This document shows, in pieces, positions 17,400 to 28,212 of a stretch of 48,334 nucleotides of DNA. Under the pieces are notes generated by a model. It saw nothing but the letters and a program-made list of their open reading frames with translations, made no database searches and was not told where the DNA came from. This stretch comes from Desulfobacterales bacterium (GTDB lineage Bacteria > Desulfobacterota > Desulfobacteria > Desulfobacterales > JADGBH01), in the NCBI GenBank assembly GCA_015231595.1, contig JADGBH010000033.1:1-48334 (forward strand), written 5' to 3'. Every line of letters starts with the position of its first letter. The stretch's first letter is position 1. The position numbers and the translations under genes were made by a program.

Positions 17400-20300
17400 T
17401 CAGATGTTAGCATCCATTATAGGCAGCAAAATTATAAATTTACTTCCTTTTCCAATGATGGATTCCGCCCAAATTTTTCCGTTGTAATGCTCAATTATGT
17501 GCTTGCATATAGAAAGGCCTAAACCTGTTCCGTTAGGCTTATCTCGTAAGTAGTTCATTTGATTTTTCTGATGGAATTTATCAAAAATTTTTATTAAGTC
17601 CGATTGTGATATACCTATTCCACTATCTTCAACGCATATTTTTATATATTCACCGCTAAGTTCTGTTTTAATTTCTACTAATCCTTTTAAGCTAAATTTT
17701 ACGGTATTGCTTAAAAGATTTGTAAAAACCTGCGTCATTCTATACTTATCTACTGATATATATGGCAAATTATTATCTATGTTTAATACGATTTTTATTT
17801 CAGGTTTTTTTGAAAAGTCTTCTTTAACTTCATTTAAAGCATCAATAATTATATCATTTATTTTTAATAAGCTGTCATTCCAAACTACTTTTTCTGACTC
17901 AATTTTAGAAAGGTCAAGAACATTATTGATAAGCCTTGTAAGATTTATGCTTTCTTTCACTATTATTTCAAGATTTTCCTTAATACGTCCCGATTTTTTT
18001 ATAATTTGAGAATGTGAAATAGAAAGAGGCATAAAATATTTTAAAAAGTCTTTGAGTATCAACTTAGCAAAACCAAGAATTGAAGTTAAAGGGGCTCTAA
18101 GCTCATGGGAAACTGAAGATAGAAAATCAGCTTTTAGTGTGTCAAGCTCTTTTAACCTAATATTAGCTTGTTCCGCAATAAGTTTATCCATTTCCGCTTT
18201 TTCTTTTTCTTTTCGTTCAGTAATATCAAAAAATGACCCTTCATAGAATAAAATTTCACCTTTTTGATTAAATACAGCATGAACTGAAAGCAGACTCCAA
18301 AACATGGTTTTATCTTTCCGATAAAATTTACCTTCAAACCCTATCATTTTATGCTTTTTTAAAATCGTATCTCTAAAAAATTCTCGCTGCTCATTATCAA
18401 AATAATCGTTTTGCATAAAATGTTTAACTGTGGATAAAAGTTCATCTGGGTTATTAAAACCAAAAAGCATTGCCATCGAAGAATTAACATTCATTATTTT
18501 ACCGGTTGGTGAAAATTGGCATATCCCTTCTACGGCATTTTCAAATAATGATTTATATTGTTTTTCAGATTCTTTAAGTTTATTATAAATTTTAGCATTT
18601 TCAATGGAAATAGAAGCTTGAGACGCTATAAGTCCGAGCATTTGAACTCGTTCTTTATTAAAAGTTCCGATGCTTAAATTATTTTCAAGGTATAAAACCG
18701 CAGTTAAATGATCCAGATGGATAATTGGCAGGCATAAAATTGATTTGGGTTTTTTTTCTTTAATGTATTTGTCATGGCTAAATATACTTTCATTTGACGC
18801 GTCAGTTAATACAACATATTCTTTTGTTCTTGCCGTAAAATTTATTATGGAATGAGCAATTTTATTTGATTTATCAAAAGAAATTAGTTCGAATTTTTCA
18901 GTCATAGTTTGATTAGAAAAATAATATGCATTTGAGCTTACGCCTCGATCATCGCCTAAAATTAAAAATCCATATTCAGCTCCAGCATTTTCAGTTACAA
19001 TTTTAAGCAGTTTTTTCAACAAATTTTGCAGTTCAATTTCTTCGGAAATAGCTTGGTTTGTTTTAATTACACTAACTAAATCGAAAATATCTCCTTCATA
19101 GCTTCCGATTGAATTTAAATCTATATCATCAAAGCTGATCTTTTTCGTTTTAGGTGATGAAGTTTGAAACAGATTTGGATATTCGCTTTCTAATATAGAT
19201 ACTTTAAGCCTGCCTCCTATATGAGAGTACAAATAATAGGCTTTTTTAAGGTGATAAGCTGCAATGTCATTCATTTCTTTTGAAAGATAAAATTTTCCGG
19301 CGAACTCATTTGCAAGGGCTTCAACGCTTGTATAATCGTTTTCATGGGCAAGTTTAATTGCGGCATCATAGCTTTTAATTACACGCATATCATCGCCTAT
19401 AGCTCTTGCATATTCGGCATCAACAAGGTTTAAAATTCCAAGATGATTTGCAGGGCAGTACATTGAAAATTTTTTTAAGTTTTTTCTGTTAAGATTTATT
19501 TTTGCAAGTAAAATTTGAATTTTTTGTTTTCTCTTGCTTTCATTATATAAAAGAAGTCTTGACAAAGAATCTATGAGATAAAATAAAGGTATAGCTGGGG
19601 TTCCGATTAAACTGTCAAGATATTTTTCAGCGTTTGATAAATTTTCAACACAGTTTGAATAATTATGCCTGAAAAAAGAAATCACAAATTTATAAAAATA
19701 TAACGATGCAATAGATGCTCTATCATTATTTTTTTTGTGTACAGAAAGCATGATGTATTCATTATAAATATCGCCGGACAATCTATCGCATAAATTCATT
19801 CCATGAAGAAGGTTTAAAGCGGCTTGATGGCATATTTTACATATATTCAAAGCGGTGTCTTGTTTTAAACGCGCAATTTTAGGAATAAAAGATGCTATCA
19901 TTTTTTCAGATTCGCGTAAATCTTTAGTCATTATGAAGGCAAGGGATATATAAGCAGCTGCCGATAAAGCAGCCGAACCGAAATCGCCAATATCAAGACC
20001 TATCTTATAATTTTCTAAAAGATCTTTAAGCGTATTTTTTAAAGGCTCTTTCCATGGGCGAATAAGATGATTTACTATTATATTTGTTTTTGCTTCAAGG
20101 TTTTTTGCTTTGAACTTTTTTACTAATTTTTTCCCAAGCATTCCAAAATCATATCCTAAATCAACATCACCAAAAATTCCGCATAGAATAGCTCCGTATG
20201 TCGCATAACCTACTGATGAAAAAGAACTATTCCCATATTTTAAGGATAAATTTACAAGCTTAAATACTAAAAGGGGAAATAGTTCAGGCTGGGATAAATA

Positions 20301-23030
20301 AGCGGCTCTACCGAGAGTTGCAATTATCTGCATAGATGCTTTTATATTTATATCTGTAGCTTCAGGAAGATTTAAAAGACTATCCGGTTTTTTGCCAAGA
20401 AGAAGAAGTTTTGTTTTTAAAAAAGCAGTTATTAAATGAATTTTTTTAGGTTTTTCAGGGAAATAAATTCCTAATGTTTTTAAAAAATCAAGGGAATGTT
20501 TTATAGCATTTAAAGGCTTATTTATGGAAATATCTGCTTCTATTTTCGTTTCTACAGCCCTTGCCTTATCAATAGACGATTTAGCATTTTTATGTATTAT
20601 TTCATATAAATTATCCGTAACATCAAAATCGCCGCAAAGATAGGCTGATTCATAAGCTTCGTTATATAGATTTATAGCGAGATTATAATTGGTTTTAAAA
20701 CAATCATTATCAAGCAATTTTATTCCGAATGATAGATACTTAAACGAATGCTCAAACGCTCCTGTTGATTTTGCTTTTATGCCTCCCATGAGATTTAAAC
20801 GAGCGAATTTTTCTTTTTCGGTTGGATCGGTTACTAACTCTTGTCCTTTGTTAATATGATTTATTATATCAAAAATATTTTCTTCAAGGTTATCTTCAAG
20901 GTTATCTTCATTAGTATTTTGAATCATGAACCTCCCAATTGAAAGGTGAATTTCCATTTTTGTATTTTCGTTAAGCAACAAATATACTGAGTCATAAATT
21001 CTATCGTGGGAGAATTTATAGGAAATTTCTGATTCATTTGAATATGAAGGGGAATTTAAAGGAATAATTAAACCTTCATATACAGCTTCAGACAATTCGG
21101 AAATAGTATCTGAAATATTTTTATTATTGATAAAAGATAAAATTGAGAGATCAAATTTATTACCGATACAGGAAGCTAGTTTTAATAAATTTATTGTTTC
21201 TGGATTTAATTGTTCAATTTTATTGGAAAGTAGAACAAGAACATTTTCTGTAAATTCTATGTCTTGAATTTTCTCTATAGAATCAATAATCCAAGCACCT
21301 TTAACATTATCAAGTTTTATTATTTTTTTTTCATGAATGAGCTTAAAAAATTGATGTAAAAAAAAAGGGTTTCCCCCTGTTTTCTGATGGCATAGAAAAG
21401 AAATTTCGTCTATGTTAGAAGGCGAATATTTAAGAGCATCTTTTATAAATTGGTCTATATTATCTTTGTTAAGTGGAAGAAGATTAATTTCTGAAAATTG
21501 CTCTTCAGCTTTTTTCAAAGCATTTTGCAAAAATATGAATCCTTCGCAATTTGCTTTTGAAATATTTTGTGTATATGTTCCGATTATAAACATATATTTT
21601 GCGCTATAATCAGTCATTAAAATTTCTAATAGTTTTAAAGTCGGAATGTCTATCGAGTCAATATTATCGAGAAACAATAAAATAGGATGTTTTTGTGAAC
21701 CAAATGCCTGGATAAAATTACTCATAACAAGATTAAATCTATTTTGAGATTCACATGGACCGATATCTGGAACTAAAGGCTGTTTTCCGATAATTATTTC
21801 AAGGTCAGGAATAGCGTCTGTAATAATTTTTCCGTTATTTCCTAAAGCATTTAATATTATTTTCCTCCATACTGCTATTTTATCAATGGACTTAGATAAT
21901 ATTTTCCTTATGATTTCTGTTAACCCAGAAATAATACATGAATAAGGGATATCCTGATTTAGCTTATCTAATTTACAGGTAATTACATAACCATTTTTTT
22001 CGAAGATTTGTTTATAAATATGGTTTACAAGGGACGACTTTCCTGTTCCTTGATAGCCTGACACAAATACAATTTCTAAATTTCCTTTGCAGACGTTTTC
22101 AAGTTTTGAAATAAGGAATTCAATTTCTTTTTCTCGCCCGTAAAGTTTATTTGGTATTTGAAAATTGCTTGAAATATCGCATTGGCCAATGTCAAAATAA
22201 TTTATTTCATTATGACTACGAAGTTGCTTTAAACATTCTTCAAGGTCTGCCTTAATTCCAAAAGAACTTTGATATCTTTCGTCAGGATTTTTAGACATCA
22301 ACTTAAATATAATATCTGATAACGGAGTTGGAATTAACGGATTTAAAAGAGACAAGGGATCAGACATTTTGGCAATATGGCAATGAATAAGCTCCATCAC
22401 GTCATTTGTTTCAAAAGGAAGCCTTTTTGTAAGCATCTCATAGAATGTTACTCCAAGAGAATAAAAATCTGATCTAAAATCTATTGGCCGGTTAATTCGT
22501 CCAGTTTGCTCTGGAGCTATATAAGAAAACGTTCCTATAATTGAATAATTTTTTTCGTCTGATAATAAAGAAGATATTCCAAAATCTATAATTTTTAATT
22601 CTTTTGTTTCATTATTAAAAATTATATTAGCGGGATTAATATCTCTGTGAACGATATTAGACGCATGGATATCTTTTAAACCTTCAGTTATTTTTATAAA
22701 AATATCTATTAAGCTTTCCATATTAAAGTCTATAGAGCTTTTTATAGACTTTAAAGTCTGACCATGAATATCTTCAAGAACAATCACAATGCTGTTTTTA
22801 TATTTTTCTAAAGCATATGCTTTTATAACCCTGTTAGAATTAACTTTGTTAATAAAATTATATTCATTCGTATAACGAAGTTTAATTTCTTGAGTAGGGT
22901 ATTCGTCCTTTAAAACTTTAAATATAACAGCTTTTAAGTCGTTTAATCTTTGTGCGGTATAAACGACTGTTTTTGTGCTTTCATAGACTTTTGTGAGGGT
23001 TTTATAGCCCGGAATTTGAATCATTGTCAT
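17400..23030 (-). CDS. Multi-domain Ser/Thr kinase-ATPase-GAF-PAS-histidine kinase (HstK-like)
   Basis: This 1876-residue cytoplasmic signalling protein joins two kinase types. Residues 8-270 are a Ser/Thr kinase domain with HRDINPANIIF (Asp130), DFGISS and APEQ; the glycine-rich loop is poor, as is common in this family. An AAA-type ATPase follows, with Walker A GYQGTGKSS (Lys331) and a helical, TPR-like region to about 1280. Then come a GAF domain (about 1300-1450), a PAS domain (about 1490-1610), HisKA with VSHELRAPLTS (phospho-His1642), and HATPase with NLLSNTVKFS, DSGIGIS and GTGLGLSICK. HisKA carries a short insertion after LILKDF. There is no receiver domain, but a separate receiver gene overlaps its start by 29 bp. 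Starts at 23030 or the in-frame ATG 23024 are both possible. By position it may control the downstream polyketide synthase. The ligand is unknown. Confidence 0.92.
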   Translation of the reverse strand: MTMIQIPGYKTLTKVYESTKTVVYTAQRLNDLKAVIFKVLKDEYPTQEIKLRYTNEYNFINKVNSNRVIKAYALEKYKNSIVIVLEDIHGQTLKSIKSSIDFNMESLIDIFIKITEGLKDIHASNIVHRDINPANIIFNNETKELKIIDFGISSLLSDEKNYSIIGTFSYIAPEQTGRINRPIDFRSDFYSLGVTFYEMLTKRLPFETNDVMELIHCHIAKMSDPLSLLNPLIPTPLSDIIFKLMSKNPDERYQSSFGIKADLEECLKQLRSHNEINYFDIGQCDISSNFQIPNKLYGREKEIEFLISKLENVCKGNLEIVFVSGYQGTGKSSLVNHIYKQIFEKNGYVITCKLDKLNQDIPYSCIISGLTEIIRKILSKSIDKIAVWRKIILNALGNNGKIITDAIPDLEIIIGKQPLVPDIGPCESQNRFNLVMSNFIQAFGSQKHPILLFLDNIDSIDIPTLKLLEILMTDYSAKYMFIIGTYTQNISKANCEGFIFLQNALKKAEEQFSEINLLPLNKDNIDQFIKDALKYSPSNIDEISFLCHQKTGGNPFFLHQFFKLIHEKKIIKLDNVKGAWIIDSIEKIQDIEFTENVLVLLSNKIEQLNPETINLLKLASCIGNKFDLSILSFINNKNISDTISELSEAVYEGLIIPLNSPSYSNESEISYKFSHDRIYDSVYLLLNENTKMEIHLSIGRFMIQNTNEDNLEDNLEENIFDIINHINKGQELVTDPTEKEKFARLNLMGGIKAKSTGAFEHSFKYLSFGIKLLDNDCFKTNYNLAINLYNEAYESAYLCGDFDVTDNLYEIIHKNAKSSIDKARAVETKIEADISINKPLNAIKHSLDFLKTLGIYFPEKPKKIHLITAFLKTKLLLLGKKPDSLLNLPEATDINIKASMQIIATLGRAAYLSQPELFPLLVFKLVNLSLKYGNSSFSSVGYATYGAILCGIFGDVDLGYDFGMLGKKLVKKFKAKNLEAKTNIIVNHLIRPWKEPLKNTLKDLLENYKIGLDIGDFGSAALSAAAYISLAFIMTKDLRESEKMIASFIPKIARLKQDTALNICKICHQAALNLLHGMNLCDRLSGDIYNEYIMLSVHKKNNDRASIASLYFYKFVISFFRHNYSNCVENLSNAEKYLDSLIGTPAIPLFYLIDSLSRLLLYNESKRKQKIQILLAKINLNRKNLKKFSMYCPANHLGILNLVDAEYARAIGDDMRVIKSYDAAIKLAHENDYTSVEALANEFAGKFYLSKEMNDIAAYHLKKAYYLYSHIGGRLKVSILESEYPNLFQTSSPKTKKISFDDIDLNSIGSYEGDIFDLVSVIKTNQAISEEIELQNLLKKLLKIVTENAGAEYGFLILGDDRGVSSNAYYFSNQTMTEKFELISFDKSNKIAHSIINFTARTKEYVVLTDASNESIFSHDKYIKEKKPKSILCLPIIHLDHLTAVLYLENNLSIGTFNKERVQMLGLIASQASISIENAKIYNKLKESEKQYKSLFENAVEGICQFSPTGKIMNVNSSMAMLFGFNNPDELLSTVKHFMQNDYFDNEQREFFRDTILKKHKMIGFEGKFYRKDKTMFWSLLSVHAVFNQKGEILFYEGSFFDITERKEKEKAEMDKLIAEQANIRLKELDTLKADFLSSVSHELRAPLTSILGFAKLILKDFLKYFMPLSISHSQIIKKSGRIKENLEIIVKESINLTRLINNVLDLSKIESEKVVWNDSLLKINDIIIDALNEVKEDFSKKPEIKIVLNIDNNLPYISVDKYRMTQVFTNLLSNTVKFSLKGLVEIKTELSGEYIKICVEDSGIGISQSDLIKIFDKFHQKNQMNYLRDKPNGTGLGLSICKHIIEHYNGKIWAESIIGKGSKFIILLPIMDANI

Positions 23031-23409
23031 TTAATCCCAATAATTCTTTTGCTAAATCAAAAAGTTCGTCAGGGTCAAAAGGTTTTGTCATATATTTATA
23101 CGCTCCTGCGGAAAGACCTTGAGTTCTGTCTATTTCTTGACCTTTTGCTGTCAGAAGTATAATTATTATATCCGAAATGTTTGGATCTTGTTTAACCGCT
23201 TGGCATACTTCGAAACCGTTCATTTTAGGCATCATAATATCAAGAAACACAATATTAGGACGCTCATCTCTTATCATTTCTAATCCTTCTTCTCCATTTG
23301 AAGCGGTTAATATAGTAACTCCAAATTCATCCTCAAGGTCTTCAAGGGTTTGTTCGAGGAGAGTTCTTATATGTATTTCGTCATCAACAATTAATATTTT
23401 TTTAGGCAT
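23002..23409 (-). CDS. CheY-like single-domain response regulator
   Basis: The 135-residue product is a lone receiver domain. It shows the acidic pair Asp9-Asp10, phospho-acceptor Asp57 in VFLDIMMPKMNG, Thr87 in LLTAKG and Lys109 in MTKPF, so it is fully equipped for phosphorylation. No output domain follows. It ends 29 bp inside the multi-kinase gene, which points to translational coupling and makes that kinase its likely phosphodonor. A strong AAGGAGG site lies about 13 bases before the start. The asparagine- and serine-rich tail after LLGL lies in the overlap. Confidence 0.93.
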   Translation of the reverse strand: MPKKILIVDDEIHIRTLLEQTLEDLEDEFGVTILTASNGEEGLEMIRDERPNIVFLDIMMPKMNGFEVCQAVKQDPNISDIIIILLTAKGQEIDRTQGLSAGAYKYMTKPFDPDELFDLAKELLGLNDNDSNSGL

Positions 23410-23464
23410 TTATTTTTTGCTTCCTCCTTTTATTTTGTGTAGTTGAGGGCATAGATATTCTCTT

Positions 23465-25021
23465 CTATTTTAAAGTAATAGTTTCTCCAGAACGTGGAAC
23501 AAAGGCGGAATAGCCTTTGTCGTTCAAAAATTTGGCAAAACTAATGGATTGATCTTCTTGACCATGAACAACCGCTATTTTATTTACCCGTAAATTTGAA
23601 TCAAAAAGAATCTTTAGAAGCTCGTTCTTATCAGCATGGGCGCTGAACCCTTCAATTTTTTTAACATGGGCTTTTAGAGGATAAATTTTATTAAGAAATT
23701 TCAAAATTGGTGGGTCTCCATTTCTTCCAGATTCTTCATATTCAATACCTTTATCTTCAATGCGTCTTCCGAGTGTATTTTCAGCCATATATCCAACTAT
23801 AAGGATAGTATTTTTTTCATTGTGTATTTTATATCTAAGATGATGGAGAATTCTCCCAGCTTCGCACATTCCTGATGATGCAATAATGATATGTGGCTTG
23901 TCTTCATGCATTACCGCCATTGAATCTTCCACAGAGCTTATAAAAGTTATTTGTTTAAACCAAAATGGATTTTTTCCTTGTTCAAGAAAAGTTTCATGGG
24001 TATTTTGGTCATAAACTTCTGGATGTTCTCCGAATACTTTCGTAAGTTTTGTTGCAAGGGGACTATCAATGTATATTGGTATAAGAGGGGCTTCTTTTTC
24101 CATGTAAAGTTCATGGAGAACATATATTAATTCTTGAGTTCTACCAAAAGCAAAAGAAGGTATTAAAAGTGTACCGTCTCTTTTTATTGTTTCAATGATT
24201 ACTTTTTTTAATTCTTTTTTTAAATCTTTAACAGGCTCATGGACTCGGTTTCCATACGTGCTTTCCATTATGAGCAAATCTATTATTTCATCTTCTTTTG
24301 AAAACTGAAGAGTAGGATTTCTTAATATTGGTTTTTCAAATCTTCCAATGTCGCCTGTATAGCATATTCTATAAATTCTTCCATCAATATTTGCTTTTAT
24401 GATGCTGAATGCAGAGCCTAAAATATGGCCGGCATCATAAAAAGTACAGGTTGTATTATGGCCTATAGCGATTGGTTCGTTATAAGGATAGCTGTCAAAA
24501 TGGGATAAAGATTGCTCGGCATCTTCAACTGTATAAATGGGATTAACTTTTTCAATACTATATTCATCCATAAGCTCGTTAATCCGTATTAAATTTAGTT
24601 TATGTCCCTCTGTTTTAAGCTCCATTTTAACGTCATTTATTTTTGAATTAGATTTTAACTTAATAAGAAAAGACCTTAAAGTTTTATAATTAAGATAATT
24701 AGCGTCAGATTCGCTAATGTAAGCACTATCAAGAAGAAGATACTCAGCTGCATCAGCAGTAGGCCTTGTACATATTATTCTACCGTTAAAACCTTGCTTT
24801 ACTATAAGAGGAATACGTCCTGAATGATCAATATGCGCATGGGATAAAATAATATTAGAAATAATACGCGCATCAAATGGCATTATTTTATTTTTTTCGT
24901 CACTTACTTTTCTATGGCCTTGAAACATTCCGCAATCAAGCAGTATTCTATCTTTTTCCGTATCTATAAGATGCATAGATCCTGTAACTTCTCGGGTGGC
25001 TCCATGAAATGTTATATGCAT
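23465..25021 (-). CDS. Metallo-beta-lactamase/beta-CASP RNase-like protein
   Basis: The 518-residue product has the metallo-beta-lactamase fold with the zinc motif HAHIDH at 61-66, preceded by TGSMHLI and LLDCGMFQG. Further zinc ligands lie in the stretches NTTCTFYDAGHILGSA and YTGDIGR. The beta-CASP part follows (LLIPSFAFGRTQELIYVL, then SSGMCEAGRILHHL), and the C-terminal RNA-specificity motif GFSAHADKNELL is intact. This is the CPSF73/YSH1-like family of RNA endo/exonucleases. Length is usual for the bacterial members. The start has an AGGAG site 7-8 bases upstream. It lies 55 bp before the receiver gene in the same direction, so it may share a transcript with the signalling genes. Its substrate cannot be told from sequence. 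Confidence 0.92.
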   Translation of the reverse strand: MHITFHGATREVTGSMHLIDTEKDRILLDCGMFQGHRKVSDEKNKIMPFDARIISNIILSHAHIDHSGRIPLIVKQGFNGRIICTRPTADAAEYLLLDSAYISESDANYLNYKTLRSFLIKLKSNSKINDVKMELKTEGHKLNLIRINELMDEYSIEKVNPIYTVEDAEQSLSHFDSYPYNEPIAIGHNTTCTFYDAGHILGSAFSIIKANIDGRIYRICYTGDIGRFEKPILRNPTLQFSKEDEIIDLLIMESTYGNRVHEPVKDLKKELKKVIIETIKRDGTLLIPSFAFGRTQELIYVLHELYMEKEAPLIPIYIDSPLATKLTKVFGEHPEVYDQNTHETFLEQGKNPFWFKQITFISSVEDSMAVMHEDKPHIIIASSGMCEAGRILHHLRYKIHNEKNTILIVGYMAENTLGRRIEDKGIEYEESGRNGDPPILKFLNKIYPLKAHVKKIEGFSAHADKNELLKILFDSNLRVNKIAVVHGQEDQSISFAKFLNDKGYSAFVPRSGETITLK

Positions 25022-25176
25022 ATTAAAATCTCCTTTTTTAATTAGTGAATAATTATTAGCGAATAAATATATTCCGAAAAATAGATATATAAAAATTATT
25101 AAAACTCGTAGATTTAATAATTTTAGCCTTAGTCATATCTCAATCAATTAAGTATATTCCAAATCATCAATATACT

Positions 25177-28100
25177 TTAATAATCCCTATTTTTTTTATC
25201 CAATATTTTTCTTATAATTTGAGCTATTTCCTTTTTTACAAAAGGTTTCATGATAAATTCAGCTATGCCAATTTCATGCAACTTACCTGGAGTTATGGAA
25301 TCACTAAATCCTGAACAGAGAATGATAGGAATGTCTCTAATTTTTAGAATTTTTTTAGCAAGTTCTAAACCTGTTAATTTAGGCATAGTTTGATCTGTCA
25401 GTACAAGGTCAAACTTATTGGGCTGCTCCTTAAATATTTCAAAAGCCTCTCTTGAGTCGGTCGTAGCTGTAACTTTATATCCTAAAGGCTCAAGAAGCTG
25501 TTTCCCAAGTTCAATGAGGATTTCTTCATCATCCACAAAAAGTATTCGTTCTGTTCCTACAGCTATTACATTATTGCCATCTATATGCAGTTCGTTTAAA
25601 TTTATTTGCATACCTTTTGTATCAACTATTGGTAGGAAGATATGAAAAGTAGTTCCCTTCCCCGGTTTGCTATATACAGTGATAGTGCCGCCAAGGTCTT
25701 TTACAATTCCATGAATAACGGATAAACCAAGCCCTGTTCCTTTTCCAGTTTGTTTTGTTGTAAAAAACGGATCAAAAATTTTTTCTAAAATAGCAGATTC
25801 TATTCCATGACCTGTATCGCTTACTATCAGCTTCGCATAGTATCCTTCTTTTAGATCTGAATAAAATTTTGCTGTATCTGCATCAACCTCCACATTGTGA
25901 AGACTTATTTCAAGGATTCCTCCATTTTTTTCCATAGCATGCAAAGCATTTGTAGATAGGTTCATTAAAATTTGATGAATTTGGGTAGGATCAGCCATAA
26001 CTATTGAAGATTTAGATGATATATTTTTTTTAATTTCGATAGTGGACGGAAGAGAAGCTCTTACTAATTTTAGTGCTTCTTCAGTTATTGATGTAATTTC
26101 AACTGGTTTTTTTTCAATTTTTGTGTATCTGCTAAAGGCTAAAATTTGTCGTATAAGCCCTTTTGCTCTATTTGAAGCTGATAAGATTTTTTGAATTTTA
26201 TTGTAAGTATCTCCGCCTTTTTGAACTCCAAATGATGCTAATTCTGCATAACCTACTATACCCGCAAGAATATTATTAAAATCATGAGCTATTCCTCCTG
26301 CTAAAGTCCCGATAGCTTCCATTTTTTGAGCTTGACGAAGCTCCCTCTCCAATCTCATTATTTTTGTTACATCTTTATTTACAGAAACAAAACTTGTAAT
26401 ATTATTAAGACTGTTTCTAATAGGTGATATCGTAACTTCGAGCTCGCATATAGTTCCGTCTTTTTTCTTATTCATGATATGACCAGACCAAACGTCACCA
26501 GACGAGAGATGTTGCCACATTACTTTATGAAATTCATCATCATGAAGCTCACTTCTAAGAAGTTTAAAATTTTTTCCTTTTAATTCTTGTGAGCTGTAAC
26601 CTGTAATAAGTTCAAAAGCAGGGTTTAAATATATAATTATTCCATCTTTTTCTGTGATAAGGATGCCTTCAGCTGTTTGCTCAATGGCTTTTGCGAGCCT
26701 TAGAAGGTCCTCTTCAGATTTTTTTCTTTCTGTTATATTTGTTACAAAAATAGTAATTCCAATAACATTGCCTCTGCCGTCAAAAATTGGATTATACGCT
26801 TGTTCATAATATACGCTTTCACGCCCTATTCCGAATTGCTGGGTAAAAGTAAAATGCTTTCCTTCTAAAGCTCTATCCATATTTTGTTTTGCTCTCTCAA
26901 AATATTCTTTTCCAATTATGTCGAGAATATTTGTACCTAAATCAATATCTTTTCCCCAAATTTTTTTTACTTCTCTTTTATAATTGCTATTAAACGCTGT
27001 ATATTTATAATGTTTATCAAGAGAAAAAATTATGTAATCAGTCGGACTTTCAATAACGGATGACAGCAGGGAGTATGACCCTTTGAGAACATCTTCGGCG
27101 AGGCGTCTTTCCATTATTTCTTCCCTTAATCTTTCCATCATAATATCTATTTTTTTAATCATGTTATTAAAAGCAGCAGCAAGGTCTCCGATTTCATCTT
27201 CATTTTTTATTTCAACAAATTCTGAAAAATTTCCTGATTCAATTTTAAGGGCTGTATCTGCCAGTATTTGAATAGGTTTTACAATTTTACTTACAGCTTT
27301 TATTCCTAAAAACATCGCTATAATAAATATTGTTAAAATAGTCGGTAAAATAATCAAGATAGATTTGAAGGCAAGATCAAAGGCGTATATTAGTCTTCTT
27401 TCCACTATGACTGAAAATTCTTTGTCCCCAAATTTTATTTTATTTACCGCCATTATTGTCCATGTATTATCTATACCTTTATAAATACCATTTTCACTGG
27501 GAGGCGTAAAAAAAGTATTTTTAAGAACAATTGAAGGGTTATGGTAAGCTATAATTTTTTTGTTTGAATCAACTATATAAACTTGTTCTCCTTGCCTTTT
27601 TTTTATATGAGCTACAAAATCCCATATCCACTTTAAATCAACATTTGCAATTATTACATAATTTACTTTATTTTCCATGAGAAGAACTAATGGAGCGGCA
27701 ATCTTCATTCTCATGTCTCCACTTTTTTCATCAAGTCTTACTTTACCGAAGTATGGCTTTTTATTTTTTTTTGCCATTTTAAAAGCATTTAAATCCGATA
27801 TGTTTTTTAAATCATCTTTAGAACTCATGTCTAATCTTAATTTTTTTACTCTCTCATTGCCATTTTCATCAACGAGGGTAAGTTCATAAAAAGCTCGTTC
27901 ATGGCTCTGCAATATTCCAAAAAGGTCATATTGTTCTGCATAATTAAGATTTTGAATTTTCTGGAGGTGAATAACTGCGTTGAGTTCTTTTACAAGACCT
28001 TCAATATATGATACGAGTTTATTTGAAACACGCATTGCAACTTCTGATTCTAATTCTAATGCTTGTTGCTTCTGAGTTGTAAAAATAAGAACTACAATGA

Positions 28101-28179
28101 GTATGCCGAAACATAAAAGAGGAATTCCAGCACCTGCCAAAAAATTTATTATAACTTTTTGCCTTAAATTTTTCCTCAT
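25177..28179 (-). CDS. Membrane hybrid histidine kinase (dCACHE-HAMP-PAS-PAS-HK-REC)
   Basis: The 1000-residue protein has a membrane helix at 13-35, a periplasmic dCACHE-like sensor to about 270, a second helix at about 275-297 and a HAMP domain (to about 352). Two PAS domains follow (about 365-485 and 490-610, each ending in a FVTNITERK or [10 protein letters not shown] type PAC strand). HisKA has GGIAHDFNN with His632. HATPase carries [17 protein letters not shown] and [13 protein letters not shown]. The C-terminal receiver has phospho-acceptor Asp929 in LVLTDQTMP and a KPF lysine. The HDFNN-type HisKA with a fused receiver is typical of complex deltaproteobacterial sensors. It lies 33 bp after a binding-protein gene, which suggests that protein delivers the ligand to the sensor. 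No DNA-binding output is visible here. Confidence 0.93.
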   Translation of the reverse strand: MRKNLRQKVIINFLAGAGIPLLCFGILIVVLIFTTQKQQALELESEVAMRVSNKLVSYIEGLVKELNAVIHLQKIQNLNYAEQYDLFGILQSHERAFYELTLVDENGNERVKKLRLDMSSKDDLKNISDLNAFKMAKKNKKPYFGKVRLDEKSGDMRMKIAAPLVLLMENKVNYVIIANVDLKWIWDFVAHIKKRQGEQVYIVDSNKKIIAYHNPSIVLKNTFFTPPSENGIYKGIDNTWTIMAVNKIKFGDKEFSVIVERRLIYAFDLAFKSILIILPTILTIFIIAMFLGIKAVSKIVKPIQILADTALKIESGNFSEFVEIKNEDEIGDLAAAFNNMIKKIDIMMERLREEIMERRLAEDVLKGSYSLLSSVIESPTDYIIFSLDKHYKYTAFNSNYKREVKKIWGKDIDLGTNILDIIGKEYFERAKQNMDRALEGKHFTFTQQFGIGRESVYYEQAYNPIFDGRGNVIGITIFVTNITERKKSEEDLLRLAKAIEQTAEGILITEKDGIIIYLNPAFELITGYSSQELKGKNFKLLRSELHDDEFHKVMWQHLSSGDVWSGHIMNKKKDGTICELEVTISPIRNSLNNITSFVSVNKDVTKIMRLERELRQAQKMEAIGTLAGGIAHDFNNILAGIVGYAELASFGVQKGGDTYNKIQKILSASNRAKGLIRQILAFSRYTKIEKKPVEITSITEEALKLVRASLPSTIEIKKNISSKSSIVMADPTQIHQILMNLSTNALHAMEKNGGILEISLHNVEVDADTAKFYSDLKEGYYAKLIVSDTGHGIESAILEKIFDPFFTTKQTGKGTGLGLSVIHGIVKDLGGTITVYSKPGKGTTFHIFLPIVDTKGMQINLNELHIDGNNVIAVGTERILFVDDEEILIELGKQLLEPLGYKVTATTDSREAFEIFKEQPNKFDLVLTDQTMPKLTGLELAKKILKIRDIPIILCSGFSDSITPGKLHEIGIAEFIMKPFVKKEIAQIIRKILDKKNRDY

Positions 28180-28212
28180 TAAAAATACTGCCTTTTAAAA
28201 ATATCTTATAAT

